Notes: generated by a model from the sequence alone, not told the origin. 64,000 nt of DNA from Tridacna crocea (GCA_943736015.1 OX031064.1:35701361-35765360); one strand, 5' to 3'; positions 1 to 10,705 are shown, counted from the first letter of the stretch. Program-made: numbers and translations.

Positions 1-479
1 CTACTGATGTCGGGTTACATTCCTCTTTCATTGCTTAACGTTGTTTCGACGACGTTTATGTTAGGAAGTAGCCAGTTGCTTGGAAAGAACATTGTTTAGT
101 AGGCTCGTAATTCTTTTAAACCCTTAGAAAGAACAGATAAGCGCGCTTATCACTGCGATATATCTGAAATGTATATTCTGAGGAACTATTAAAATTTTGA
201 TGTCTGTATCAAACATGGTCTACAGCCAATAAGAGCTTCTTTTAGCCATGGTTTTCGAATAGTAGTAGCAGTAGATGAGAAGTGAAAGCAAGGAAGGCCA
301 TTGCTCAAGATGCTATTTTCACTTCCCTTTTTCCGAGGCCATTTAACATTCACTCTACAAAAATAAACTGCAAAACTCGCGGTTTATTTTGGAAAAAGTA
401 ACAGAGAGACAAAGACAGTGAAGGTCTCTATACCTTCAATGCACAAAAAAGGTCCACGGATGAGACACCAAGTATATTG
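1..479. other. Unassigned AT-rich sequence
   Basis: I see no open frame of note, RNA gene or recognisable repeat here. It is a diverged intergenic or intronic stretch upstream of the first hairpin repeat. Confidence 0.5.
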
Positions 480-590
480 GGCGTTAGCCATTCAGCGCTT
501 TTCACTAATACAGTTTCCGTTGCGGCAAGTGTAGATCAAGATCAGGCTGCACAAAACGTGCAGCCTGATCTTTGATCTACAGTGTCCGCC
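480..590 (-). repeat. C1: family C hairpin repeat
   Basis: A near-perfect hairpin at 531-580 (GTAGATCAAGATCAGGCTGC and its complement) lies around a small ACAAAACGT loop and is flanked by a TGTCCGC-type border. Family C is the hairpin repeat whose core is GATCAGACTGCAC and whose outer hairpin ends read CGGACAGTGTAGATC. The outer TTAA ends of this copy are not clear. Confidence 0.7.
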
Positions 591-672
591 ATCGCTATGA
601 TGATACTCAAACGCAACCATGAAATTGTAAGTTTTTACGACGTATTTGTAGGATAAAATATATCATGCTGTA

Positions 673-901
673 TTAACTCATTACCACTCAATCCCTACTT
701 TTGACGCCCCTGAGAAAGAAATCTTTTGAAAACACTGTGGGAAAAGGAGAAAATGCTGGTAGCCAGCATTTTCTCCTTTTCCCACAGTGTTTTCTACCCT
801 TCCCAGAACAAATTTCAATTTTTCAGTCACTTTTATTTTGTCGTCTGCAAATGCTTTCAATTTGGACCTGTCTAAATTTTTCTCATGTGGTAATGGGTTA
901 A
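673..901 (+). mobile_element. A1: TTAA hairpin MITE, full length (229 bp)
   Basis: This is the reference copy of family A. TTAA is present at both ends (673-676, 898-901), with inner termini of CCCTTTACCA type (here CTCATTACCA and TAATGGG). A near-perfect 67 bp hairpin at 728-794 runs from GAAAACACTGTGGGAAAAGG through AAATGCTGGT to its complement. The short arm left of the hairpin is 55 bp; the long arm right of it is about 107 bp and contains TTTGTCGTCTGCAAATGCTT and CAATTTGGAC. TTAA with CCC ends is known for piggyBac-type transposons, so a non-autonomous derivative is inferred. The open frame at 701-901 lies wholly inside the repeat and is not a gene. Confidence 0.9.
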
Positions 902-1377
902 CCGCTCTACGGTTTCACATCTTCACTGAAAAAAGACAACAAAACTGAAGCCTTTTGCTCCGTCACTCCTGGCCTAAATTTCTCCTTTCAAGTGTTGTAT
1001 GTTGCCTAAAATATTTTTGTAGTAAGTTGATACAGTGATTAGTAAAGCATCCTACACCGTAATTTATAAAATATATACGTACAATTAATCAAAGCTAGAA
1101 AACAGCTCGAGGCACAGCGTTAGTTTCGTATCTCAGATCTCCAAGTATGGCCATGGTTTCGAATTTCAGAGACGCCTTGTATCAGACATTGTGAAATTTA
1201 GCAGACGGATGATCACGAGTTTTATACCAGGCTGTTTTAAGTTTTATAAGTAATAATTCGATGCAGAGCTGGTCCATGGCGAACAGTTTTTATGAGCTGA
1301 AGCACGAACGTTCAACCCTTGACCTAGTGGTAACTGGGCGTAATTTTATCCCTTGCACTGCTGGATAAATTATTGAA
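902..1377. other. Unassigned sequence between A copies
   Basis: No gene or convincing repeat is visible. Base composition is like the rest of the window. Confidence 0.4.
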
Positions 1378-1580
1378 CCCGCGTTTTCACGACCCTGAGA
1401 AAGATAGCTTTTGAAAGAATTTAGGGAAAAGGAGAAAATGATGGTAACTAGCATTTTCTCCCTTTTCCACGATATTTTCTATTCTTGCAAAGAAATAGTT
1501 TGTCATTTGCACCAGATACGATTTGTCGTGTACAAATACTTTCCATTTGGAACAGTTTACAATTTAGTCTTTCGGTCAGA
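1378..1580 (+). repeat. A2: degenerate family A copy
   Basis: CACGACCCTGAGAAAGATAG, a degraded hairpin at about 1412-1480 (AGGGAAAAGGAGAAAATG / CATTTTCTCCCTTTTCC), and a weak long arm (TTTGTCGTGTACAAATACTT, CATTTGGAACAG) mark an old A copy. The right TTAA end is lost. Confidence 0.65.
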
Positions 1581-1651
1581 AGTTAGAACGATATTTTCAG
1601 CAAAAAAGCAACACGATAGAGATTTCAAATTTCTCATTTAGTCACAAACTT

Positions 1652-1883
1652 TTAAAACCCATTACCACTCCATCCTTACTTTTGACGCCCCTGAGAAAGA
1701 AGCCTTTAGAAAACATTGTGGGAAAAGGAGAAAATGCTGGTAACCAGCATTTTCTCCTTTTTCCACAATGCTTTCTACCCTTCACAAAACAAATTTCTAA
1801 TTTTCAGTCACTTTTATTTTGTCGTCTGCAAATGCTTTCAATTTGGACCAGTCTAAAAATATTGTCGTTTGGTAATGGGTTAA
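1652..1883 (+). mobile_element. A3: TTAA hairpin MITE
   Basis: The order of parts is as in A1: left end TTAAAACCCATTACCAC, hairpin 1709-1775 with loop CTGGTAACCAG, long arm with GTCGTCTGCAAATGC, right end GGTAATGGGTTAA. Two extra A residues after the left TTAA are the only end damage. The 108-codon frame at 1682-2008 is produced by the repeat. Confidence 0.88.
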
Positions 1884-2253
1884 GGTTTGAAAAAATAATC
1901 GTAAGGAGGATTGTCTTGATTTTCTACAGGATCCATTCTGACTCTAGATCCAGCCCAATGACACACAACATGTATTTCAATGGACTCCATCACTCTGTGA
2001 CTCATTGACCCTTTACTTTACAAGCCAATTCAAGACGTTCATAAATCCTCTACACCTTAAACAACGGTCAAATATTTAGGAAAAAAAGGATGTCGATGAG
2101 TTCTTATTTGTATGAAAACCTTGTGAGAATTGGAAATAATATGCTTGCTATTCAGTTGTTTTTTTTTTTGATACGATCTAGCGGACAGTGTAAATAAAAG
2201 ACCGGACTGAACATGAAGTCTTTCTTTTTATCTAAACTGTCCGTAAAAGAACA

Positions 2254-2482
2254 TTAACCCTTTCCCAAACGACAAATTTAAGACTCTTCTAAACTCAAAG
2301 AGTTTGCAGACGACAATTTCAAATTTGATAAAAATGGCAGAAAGTTCTCCAAATAGGTAGAAGACACTGTGGTAAAAGGAGAAATTGCTCGTTACGAGCA
2401 ATTTCTCCTTTTCCCACATTGTTTTCAAAAGAATTTGTACTGCAGACACGTAAAAACAAGGGCTTGTTTGGGAAAGGTTTAA
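2254..2482 (-). mobile_element. B1: family B TTAA hairpin MITE (229 bp)
   Basis: Family B has ends TTAACCCTTTCCCAAAC and GGGAAAGGTTTAA. The hairpin at 2360-2426 resembles that of family A, but its tip is AATTGCTCGTTACGAGCAATT instead of the CTGGTAACCAG tip. The long arm is on the left (106 bp) and shares AGAGTTTGCAGACGA with family A. The short arm holds CTGCAGACACGTAAAAAC. Confidence 0.88.
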
Positions 2483-2829
2483 GTTGTTCTGTGTAAGCTA
2501 AAAGAATTGATTCTGGCTTTCTGTTTCGTGTGGATGGACTTTGCCAAGGAAAAACAGTCCGTATCCAAGGAGCATCTTGCTCCCCCGAAGTAATGATAGT
2601 TTACCTATGTTTACAATGTCCTTTTAGTCCAATATCTAAGCTATATGACACAAGCACAAACAGCATGACAACAAAATATTTGTTTCTTTGTTGGTTAGTT
2701 GATTTTTTTGGTGTTTGTCTCGGTTTCAACAGGGTAATATCGCAGTTATTTAACTAACTTAAACGACGCTACGGACTCGAAATCTCTGCTTTACTGATCC
2801 TGTGTAGAACTATTGAGTGTTTGTCCATC
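2483..2829. other. Unassigned sequence
   Basis: A 75-codon frame at 2530-2757 has no recognisable domain and no splice context I trust. Nothing else is visible. Confidence 0.35.
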
Positions 2830-2990
2830 CGTCTGTCTGTCTCTGTCTCTGTCTGTCTGTCTCGCGCTCTCTCTCTCTCTCTCTCTCTCCATTCATTTGA
2901 CTGCCTCCCTTTTTCTCTTTGTCTCGCTTTAATCTTGTCTTGTTTCGTTTTCTCTTCTTTTCCTTTCTTCTCTTGTCTCTTTGTTTTCCA
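2830..2990. repeat. GTCT/CT microsatellite and pyrimidine tract
   Basis: (GTCT)n passes into (CT)n at 2830-2890, then into a CTTT/TCTC-rich pyrimidine tract to about 2990. The open frame on the minus strand here is only RERERE/KRKKEK-type low complexity. Confidence 0.9.
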
Positions 2991-3349
2991 CTAGCGAATA
3001 GTTTCAAACGAAAACAAAAACGTTTATTTACTAAAGCGCCTTTGATTAATTAATTTTTCAACCAATGATTGAAGTGTCATACTCATAGCATAATTTCTTT
3101 GATACAGCTCCTTTGGTTACCGTAATTATAAGAATTACTTTTTTCTTTCATTTCAAACAGAAAGTGAACATGAGGTAAATAAAAAACGGAGAATGTTGTC
3201 CTTTCACCCCCACGACAGCTTGATCCGACTTTACCCTATTCTTTTTAGGGAGAGAAAATAACTGGAAAATGAAACTTGTACATTTGGTTTGTATAGCCAC
3301 GACCTATACATCTATACAACAATATCAATTCTTTCTAGGAGCAGACCAT

Positions 3350-3430
3350 TCAACAGGTACTCGGGCAGTGTAGATGAAAGATCAGACTGCACGTTCCGTG
3401 CAGTCTGATCTTTCATCTACACTGTCCGCA
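3350..3430. repeat. C2: family C hairpin repeat
   Basis: The near-perfect hairpin at 3363-3428 (GGGCAGTGTAGATGAAAG...CTTTCATCTACACTGTCC) has core GATCAGACTGCAC/GTGCAGTCTGATC. The outer TTAA ends are not recognisable. Confidence 0.75.
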
Positions 3431-3900
3431 AAAGAAAAACGGAATTGTTAACAGTGTGGAAAGGATAAACAACTATATTTGCATTTTAATGAAGTCGGAA
3501 AAAGAAATCTAATATTGGTTTCAAAACATTGGTATACCCACCTCCCTTTTATATGTAGTTGAGTTTTTCCTATAAATTGCGATAGACGGGGTCGATTTGT
3601 CAACCCAAATAGCGAAGGACACTGAGGTGTCTTCTTTTGAAGATTTAAGGATTTCTTTTATTTTTAAAAACTATTTCGTTTATTTAATCTATATTCTCTG
3701 TTTATATACTGGCTCTAATTCCCCCGGCATTAACGACAATCTAGGTCGTGGTTCGTTATATCGATGTTAATGTCATATCACTGCTTTTACATGTATGAAA
3801 GGGTTTAAAATTGGTAGTAAATGGGCACGTGGGTAGTAGGATCAAAAATAAGGGGACATGTGAAAGCGAAAAGTTATTTTCCAAACAGAAAAAGCTGATG
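3431..3900. other. Unassigned AT-rich sequence
   Basis: No gene, hairpin or SINE can be seen. Confidence 0.4.
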
Positions 3901-3907
3901 GGTTAGG

Positions 3908-4105
3908 ATAAAAGAGAGAGAGAGAGAAAAAGGAGAGACAGAGAGAAAGAGAGATACAGAAGGAAAGAGAGTAACAGAGAAAAGCTTGGAAAAAGGAAAG
4001 AGAGAGAGAGAAAGAGACAAAAACAAAGGAGGGAAGGTAGAGTGGATAGAGAGGAGAGAGACAGGGAAGAGCAGTAAAAGAGGGAGACAGACACACAAAC
4101 ACACA
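3908..4105. repeat. GA-rich purine tract
   Basis: Imperfect GAGA, GACAGAGA and AAAGGAGA runs make an almost pure purine strand of about 200 bp. Several overlapping low-complexity frames (SLSLS/FSLSL on the minus strand) come from it and are not genes. Confidence 0.9.
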
Positions 4106-4360
4106 GGCAGACTTCCATCTTCAAAAACTCACAACCAATTGGGGTAAATTTTAATGGAAGACATCCTCTTTCACGATGATTTTGTAATTTAAACACGGCT
4201 TATACCCTTTAAATCCCATTTTCTGATTTCGTGACAAGTCAGAAGCAAATGATTGTGTGTCTGTCTGTGCGTGTTTTGGGTAGGGGAGGGGGAAGGTGGG
4301 GTTTTTTCATGTGCTGAGGCCTGTCACATTTCTGTTTCGAAATCAAATTTCAAAATGCAA

Positions 4361-4592
4361 AACCTTTTTACCACAAACTCATGAGCTTAAAGGACCCTGA
4401 AGGAAAAGGCTTTTGAAAACATTGTGAGAAAAGGAGAAAATGCTGGACCAGCATTTTCTCCTTTTCTCACAATGTTTTCCCATCCTATCAAGCACGAATT
4501 CCATCATTTGACCCACATTTAATTTTTTTGTCGTTTGCAACTGCCGTAAATTCGGATAAGAACTAAATCTTTCTCGTTCGGTAAAGTGTTCA
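4361..4592 (+). repeat. A4: family A copy with decayed ends
   Basis: The left end CCTTTTTACCACAAAC and right end GGTAAAGTGTTCA have lost an intact TTAA. The hairpin at 4415-4479 is near-perfect (unit GAAAACATTGTGAGAAAAGG) and its GTGAG variant is matched by CTCAC on the other arm. Confidence 0.8.
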
Positions 4593-5118
4593 GGGAAAAG
4601 GAAGCATTATGTCTTTCCAATATAAAATGGTGACATGTCTCTTTAAAAACATATACATATTAATTTTCTGTCGTAATATACCTGTCAGATAGCTTATCGC
4701 CTTTATGCAGACAACGCATACCCGTATCACTTTGATCTTAAACACCAAGGAGAATTTTTCACGGCGAAAATGGGGGCATTGTTACATAATTTAAAAAGAA
4801 AAAAAAATATTTGTATTTCCTTTTTAATTTTTTTTCCAAACGTTCTTTACTGTTAAGTTAATAAGTTTGAAACCGACTTTGTTCTCAAGGAATTATTAGA
4901 ATTTTAAATCGTGATTGAAATTCCATTAAAAGAGGCCCTTTGGCTTAAACATTCCTTCTGACTTTGTTCTTGTTTAATTAAAACTATAAAGCTAATCATC
5001 TGAGTTCAAAGTCCGGATGATTGCATTTTTAAAGATCTTCTGGCTACAATTCATTACAAAAGATTCCGCTACATTAAAGTACACTGTATACATACAAAAT
5101 CAAAGACCGCTTTAGGCA
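4593..5118. other. Unassigned AT-rich sequence
   Basis: Poly-A and poly-T runs near 4790-4840 are the only notable composition. No gene or named repeat was found. Confidence 0.4.
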
Positions 5119-5260
5119 AACATTCTCATTTACGTTTTATTCTAATTTTCAATAGTTTTCCAATGTTCAAAAGAATGCAAGTTCTCATTGGCTAAAGCAC
5201 TCGGTTCAGCCAATAGGAACTTGTGTTACTTTCATAAAATATAGGTAATCGGAGTTAAGA
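5119..5260. repeat. F1: worn family F palindrome
   Basis: Family F has a central palindrome made of two opposed CCAAT boxes. Here the arms AAGTTCTCATTGGCTAAAGC and GGTTCAGCCAATAGGAACTT lie at 5179-5223, followed by TGTTACTTTCAT as in better copies. The outer ends are decayed. Confidence 0.6.
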
Positions 5261-6067
5261 TTTAATTCAGAGCGGCTGGTGGATGCAGGTCGAGATGAAT
5301 TTTTCGTGATGTCTGATTAGGGTCTACAGTGTCTGCGAAAGCAACCGTATGTAATTCGCCTAGATAGGTTAACCAGTTCCTTTACAAGCCATCTATAGAG
5401 AAACTTTTTACACCAAATGTAAAAAAAAATATGACGAAAATATGGATATATTTTTTTCAAAGATATTTTGGGAAAACATCGTAAGAAACAACAGCCCTTT
5501 ATTCACGAAATTTTTTGCGCACCTTTTGACAGCAGGGGTATATAATGACGTCAATATATAGTATTGGGTAACAAGGTGAAAACAGTGTGAAAGATTCACA
5601 TGTCCGATGATTCACGTGTTAAGAGACAGAATGGAGGAGAAGTGAGAGAGACAATGATTGCCTTTTTATTTGACAGGACTTTTTGAAATGATCGTAAAAT
5701 ACTAATTTTATATAGATCTAGAAACCCATGTATGACACTTGATGCTTAGATATCCTTGTCATTTTTTGTATGTTCTATTATTTCATTTACAATCGAACTG
5801 TATACTCTGGTAAAACAGGGTTAAATGTTTCCCTGAGCTTCATCATACCAACCAAGTGGTAATAATAATGATAATAATAATAAGAATAGTAATATCTTTA
5901 CTTAGTGAAGGTTAAAACATTAAGACATATTTCAAAGTCTCTTTTACAATGTTGCCTTCAAGATGAGTGGAACAACGATATTAACGTTAATAATTAGAAG
6001 AGCAATAATTATGATTATGGATCCATAAAGTACATTTTGTGTAACGATCCACTGACTCGTAAGGTAG
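5261..6067. other. Unassigned sequence with an ATA microsatellite
   Basis: A short (ATA)n tract lies at about 5865-5895. A fragment near 5310-5340 (GGGTCTACAGTGTCTGCG) may be a family C remnant. No gene is visible. Confidence 0.4.
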
Positions 6068-6205
6068 GCTGGTCCATTGGCATGCAGAATATTGAACAAA
6101 AGCAAAAAGTATCGATTATGGTCAGCCTGCGCGGATTGCGCAGGCTGACCATAATCGATACCTTTTTGCAGATGTATTGAGGTCTATTTTTACAGAGCAA
6201 GGCTT
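6068..6205 (-). repeat. D1: family D GC-rich hairpin repeat
   Basis: The hairpin at 6102-6169 reads GCAAAAAGTATCGATTATGG then TCAGCCTGCGC and returns with a single extra C. The flanks GGTCCATTGGCATGC and TTTTTACAGAGCAAGGCT recur in the other D copies, so the element is larger than the hairpin. Overlapping open frames on both strands here are by-products of the palindrome. Confidence 0.75.
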
Positions 6206-7110
6206 CTTTATTATAGCAAATAGTACTGTCTGTGCCAAAAGGAATTGTTCTACGTTTTACGCTCACTTTAAACACTACATTCGGACTACAGTCGTTAAGT
6301 ACTACAGCGTCTGCCTCTCGTACCAAAAACTTCGTGGCTATGCCGGACAGAGGTGCTGACCTTAACGTATAAGACGTTTCAACGTTCGAATCCTGTCAGT
6401 CTCAGGAACCACCCATATCACGTCGCGAGTACTGAGCGTCAAGGCAACCTTCTACGGAGTTTACCCACAGGTCATGGACACTATAGATCCAAGATCAGAT
6501 TGCACTTTCTGTTCAATTTGAATCTAAACCGCCCTCTTCACGTTAAGAATTTAAGGTCAAAGATCAAGGTCACAAGGAGGTCAAGTGTCAAAGTCATTTG
6601 AGTAACGGTAATTAATGACAATTATTACTCGAAAAAAAATGACATGAAATTGACCTTTCGCAAAGAATGTTATAACTAATGAATAAATACCTTTAGCATC
6701 GTTCATACTCGCACGGTACGGAAATTCTGTTCCCGGTAAATGTCGGGTTCGACCTTTTCAGTACCATAGTCAAAACAGGAAGCTTTTTGCGAAAGATATA
6801 CTAGTACATTAAGATCATACTGCACAGAAAGTGCATCTTAAATACATGTGACGTCAACCGCCATGTATTACCAATTCAAACGAACAAATTCATGTCTATT
6901 TGAAATATCTTAAGTATTCTTTAAAGACATGATAAATCTATTAGCCGCATAGAGTTGGAAAAAAAAAAACGGTAACATAGTTATGCAAGCAGACGACAAC
7001 AGCCGAAGCTAAGTTTGGACAATAATTCAAGCGTATAATATATGGTAATAGAGGTAATTTGTTTCATGTCAATTTGTTCTAGTAATGCCTAAACGGCTTA
7101 CCACGTGATA
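6206..7110. other. Unassigned sequence with two family C remnants
   Basis: Fragments at about 6472-6533 (GATCCAAGATCAGATTGCAC) and 6808-6862 (TAAGATCATACTGCACAG) look like eroded family C hairpins. No gene was recognised. Confidence 0.4.
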
Positions 7111-7217
7111 CATTTTGTACACACCTGAAGCCAAAAGGGGGCTTAATGCATCCCCTAAGTGCAGAATGCCAAGCAAGTCATCAAGTATTCATGGATCTCT
7201 GAAATCCGTTTTGTCTA

Positions 7218-7448
7218 TTAACTCTTTACCAAACAACAAAATTTTAGACTGGTCCAAATTGAAAGTACTTGCAGACAACAAAATATACGTAACTCAAAAA
7301 TTGAAAGTGGTTTCCAGTAGGGTAGGAATTATTGTGGAAAAAAGGAGAAAATGCTGGTTACCAACATTTTCTCCTTTTCCCACAATGTTTTCAAAAGACT
7401 TCTTTCTCAGGGTCGTAAAAAACCAGAGATTGTTTGGTAAAGGGTTAA
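7218..7448 (-). mobile_element. A5: TTAA hairpin MITE, reverse
   Basis: Ends are TTAACTCTTTACCAAAC and GGTAAAGGGTTAA. The long arm comes first (ATTTTAGACTGGTCCAAATT, TTGCAGACAAC), then the hairpin 7326-7392 with a few mismatches, then CTTTCTCAGGGTCGTAAAAA. It is a full copy of about 231 bp. Confidence 0.88.
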
Positions 7449-7469
7449 GCGACTAAACCATGAGGTAAA

Positions 7470-7606
7470 GTAGTCCAAGGACATGCAGAAAAAGGATCAT
7501 CAGCGAAAAGTATCGACCCAGGTCAGCCTGCGCAGTCCGCGCAGGCTGATCTGAATCGATACTTTTCGCAGATGAATTAAGCCCCATTTTTCACAGAGTT
7601 TGGCTC
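7470..7606 (-). repeat. D2: family D hairpin repeat
   Basis: The hairpin 7503-7569 (GCGAAAAGTATCGACCCAGG...CGATACTTTTCGC) surrounds CAGCCTGCGCAGTCCGCGCAGGCTG. Flanks AGTCCAAGGACATGC and TTTTTCACAGAGTTTGGCTC match D1. It lies only about 20 bp past A5. Confidence 0.8.
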
Positions 7607-7990
7607 ATACGTTTAAGTGTTAAGGGTGTGTAAAGGGATTGCTTGTCGGTCTAAGGGTTGAAGCATACCGATGTCCCGTGAAAATAAAACCCGCAAAAAA
7701 ACGTAATAGAATTGTAAAACGCCATAAAACCATCCACAGGTAGCATAAACGCATAAGTAGCTTGCATATCGTATATTTTATATAAAGTTTTCTTAAAACG
7801 CGTTAAAACGTTCATAGCAAACGGACAGGTTTACGGCGAAATGACAACATTAAGTACCGGGCTGTTATTAACATGGCCGCTTTGATGTTGGTTACGAAGT
7901 CAGAGCGTACAACTATGTTATTATATTTCTCTAGAATAGGTTGCTGCAATGGTTGAATGATGTTACTCCAATTTTAATATAAGTCACGGT
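7607..7990. other. Unassigned sequence
   Basis: No gene or recognisable repeat is visible. Confidence 0.4.
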
Positions 7991-8130
7991 CTGTGAAAAA
8001 GGAGCCTAATGCATTTGCAAAAACAGTATCGCCCCATGTCAGCCTGCGCAGACCGCGCAGGCTGCCAAGAGCCGAAACTTTTTTTTTTTGTAAATTTTCT
8101 GTATGTCAAAAGAGCATTTAACCATATACC
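7991..8130 (+). repeat. D3: family D copy, first of a duplicated pair
   Basis: It runs from TCTGTGAAAAAGGAGCC through CAGCCTGCGCAGACCGCGCAGGCTG (partly eroded stem) to TTTCTGTATGTCAAAAGAGC. The sequence after it (CCTCAGCCGATCG, 8130-8142) recurs after D4 at about 8550, so a larger unit has been duplicated. Confidence 0.7.
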
Positions 8131-8160
8131 TCAGCCGATCGCTAGACATAACATATTTTA

Positions 8161-8590
8161 TTGATGCATCACAGTCCATATCAGTCCGCACAGGCTGACA
8201 TAGGTCGAAACTGTTTTTGGTTGGTTGGTTGTATTGGGGTTTAACGCCACTTTAACAACTAAGGTCATATCATGGCGGTCGGTGACGCACATGTGTTTCC
8301 TGGGGCTTTCTCATACCAGTACTAACACAACTTTCTTTCCAAAGCCACCGACTACTTTTCTCACATGCTTCAGCAGAGGTGAGAGGCGAAAATACGCCGG
8401 AAAGAAAGTTCGCCTCAACCGGGTATCGAACTAACAACCACCAGGCCATGAGTCCAACAAGCTCACCACTGAAGCACCTGGGCGGGCGAACCTTTATTTT
8501 GCTTTTTGTAAAATTCCTGTATATCAAAGGAGCATGTAACCCCATAACCTCAGCCGATCGTTCATCATAATGTATTTTATAGATCTGTAA
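8161..8590 (+). repeat. D4: second duplicated D copy, split by a SINE
   Basis: The left part (8161-8216) holds GTCCGCACAGGCTGACATAGG. The right part (about 8496-8575) continues with TTGTAAAATTCCTGTATATC and CCTCAGCCGATCG, parallel to D3. A tRNA-derived SINE (8217-8488) sits between the two halves, so it was inserted after the duplication or into one copy. Confidence 0.7.
8217..8488 (-). mobile_element. G1: tRNA-derived SINE
   Basis: Read on the minus strand it starts with a tRNA-like head: A box region GCTTCAGTGGTGAGC and B box GTTCGATACCC. It continues with a body shared with the 60.6 kb copy and ends in GCGTTAAACCCC, ATACAACC and an AACC-repeat tail. The plus strand therefore begins GGTTGGTTGGTTG. 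It contains a 37 bp stretch (about 8254-8290) missing from the 60.6 kb copy. Flanking GAAACTGTTTTT and GAACCTTTATTTT may be a mutated target duplication. Frames inside are not genes. Confidence 0.85.
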
Positions 8591-9060
8591 CTATGTAACA
8601 ACTTTCTTACTATAATGGGTCACAGAGATGCAATAATCCCCTTTTTGCCAGAGACTTGTGTCCTCCGGGGTGGAGCCAGTTTTGACCCCTAGGGGCATCA
8701 TTTGAACAAACTTGGTAGAGGTCCACTAGGAGATGTCACATATCAAATATCAAAGCTCTACGCCATCTAGTTTCAGAGGAGAAGATTTTTAAAGTTTTCC
8801 TTCTTTGTTCCTATGCTCAAACTTTGTGACCCCCGGGCTCATATATAAGTTCAGTCATTGGCAGTTGGATAAAAAGAATCGTGTTTCCTTGGTTTAACAC
8901 GCACTAGACTACGGCCCTTAAAGTGCCTTGCCGAGGACACTCCGCAGAAAAAAAAAACAAACGTCATAGGTTTTGGTGCTTACAAGAAATGAGATCTGAT
9001 TTCGGTCAAAATGGTTTTCCAAAAGCCTTTTCTTATCGAAAAATATCCCACAGATTTAAG
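8591..9060. other. Unassigned sequence
   Basis: No gene or clear repeat was found. Mixed composition with CCCC/GGGG patches at 8650-8700 and 8830. Confidence 0.35.
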
Positions 9061-9065
9061 ATTTT

Positions 9066-9117
9066 AGATTTAAGATCAGACTGTATGTTCTGTACAGCAT
9101 GATCTTAATCTATGTTG
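9066..9117. repeat. C3: worn family C hairpin
   Basis: AGATTTAAGATCAGACTGTA...CATGATCTTAATCT is a shortened, mismatched C hairpin without recognisable ends. Confidence 0.55.
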
Positions 9118-9151
9118 CTAACATAAGCAGTTAAACCTACAGAGAAGCTTG

Positions 9152-9320
9152 GCCTATATACCAACCATTCTTAAGAACATTGTCACTGTGAAAGTAACAG
9201 AACTTCCGATTGGCTAAACCATTTGGTTTAGCCAATCAGGAGTTCTATTACTTTCACAGTCAAAAAATCTTGAAGAATAAGGCAAAGAATATTCTAGAGA
9301 ATGGTTGGTGAATACGGACC
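9152..9320 (+). repeat. F2: family F palindromic repeat
   Basis: The central inverted repeat at 9186-9259 has CTGTGAAAGTAACAGAACTT on the left, GATTGGCTAAACC / GGTTTAGCCAATC in the middle, and the complement on the right. Outer inverted ends are CCAACCATTCTTAAGAAC and AGAATGGTTGGTGAATACGG. It is among the most complete F copies (about 170 bp). Confidence 0.82.
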
Positions 9321-10558
9321 AAGCTGGGCTTCGGCCTATACGGTAGTAATAAAATAAACACGCGAACGAATTCCTATGAGCAATTATTGACAAAAGAAAT
9401 TTCGAGACTTTATCATCGTTACGATCAGGGATATCAAGGGCGCGAACATTTTTTGATATTATATTGAAATTATGAGAGATCTTTATTTATAGTAATTCAT
9501 AAGTTTCCGAATAGCTCATAAAGTATAGGCTAGTACAAAGGGTTTAATTTAGCTATTGTCTATAAAACCAAGGACCTGGGGACCTATGACGTGACTGCAC
9601 ACCCAAGAAACTTAAAAATGTGATACAAAATTCGATTCGTCCAGTTAATGATGTAGACGGTATCTATATTTAGACACGTAATGGGAACAAGTTGTGAATA
9701 AACAGTCTGATCTTGTTGTACGTGTAAACCCAGAAACAAACGAGTTTTGATCCGCGTTTCAGGAATCTGAGTTAGGGTATGAAAAAAGAAAACAAAAATA
9801 TAAATCTTATAAAGGTCTGATTTATCATGAATTCAAATCTACCCGTTTTCACGTTGAATTCTTCACGCTTATATTCACGGTTGGAAAACGATTGCAGTCT
9901 TCATCGTAATTAAAACTCTTTACTCAGTTGGGCCAGTAGTCAGAGAGTAACGTGATTTAAGTTTCCTCTCTAAATTCCAAGACAAACCTTCGCCCTGGTT
10001 TGGACATCTTTCTCAGCTACCCAAAAAGATTTACTAGGATTTGTGATTTTTCATCCTCCTTAAATATGATTGCCAATCTTTTTTTGTTATGATATCGAGA
10101 ATCTGTTGGACTTTCCTAGCTTTAGATTAACGCTAAGAAGCCGATTTTGCAATTCAAATAAAATCTTAAATTCATTATCATAAAAGACATGATTTTAGGC
10201 TCGGGCATTTGAATAACTTTGACGGAGATTTTATCCATCGATATTTTTTTCTGTCTGAGATGGCAAAAATAATCTGCCATAGAAAGAACATCTATGGAAA
10301 GAAAGTTAGATGGGAAAAAGGGGGCGAATTCATAGTAACATACCATTTCTATTCATAAATAAATGTTTCACAAAAACTGTTATTTCAATCCAAACTCTAC
10401 CTCTAAGCGTGTATATCTATAAACGAGGAATGTATCTTTATTAGCGGGGAGGGAAAAATATGTCAATTCATCCCAAGCTATTTCTATACAGAAAATATTT
10501 CAGCGGGCTTTCTCCGTCACGGGTTTGAATTAATGTAGGACGAAAGTCTCAACAGATT
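9321..10558. other. Repeat-poor unassigned interval (1.2 kb)
   Basis: I see no hairpin repeat, SINE or credible exon. Short frames here lack codon structure or splice context. It may be intergenic or intronic. Confidence 0.4.
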
Positions 10559-10559
10559 G

Positions 10560-10705
10560 TGTTTCGTTCCAGTACCTAAATGGCAAGAGGGTCTGAAGTT
10601 TCTTTCTGAATGACACTCAAGAGTCATTGCTTCCAGTGAGTCTCGAGCCCGGTGCCTTAAAGTCAGGAGTCCCACACTTTACCACTGAGCCTAGCAGATC
10701 TTATT
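10560..10705 (-). mobile_element. tRNA-related SINE or tRNA-like fragment
   Basis: The minus strand reads GGCTCAGTGGTAAAGTGTGG (A-box-like) and, about 30 bases later, CCGGGCTCGAGACTC (B-box-like). The body continues CTGGAAGCAATGACTCTTGA. No second copy exists in the window, and a tail was not found. Confidence 0.5.

Noticed and set aside
1682..2008. 108-codon plus-strand frame resembling others at 701, 17223, 27008 and 44653
   Set aside because: The recurring peptide (ENIVGKGENAGNQHFLLF) is the translation of the A hairpin and appears wherever a copy happens to be open. It is a repeat by-product, not a protein family.
3842..4196. Overlapping SLSLS/FSLSF minus-strand frames
   Set aside because: They are translations of the GA-rich purine tract.
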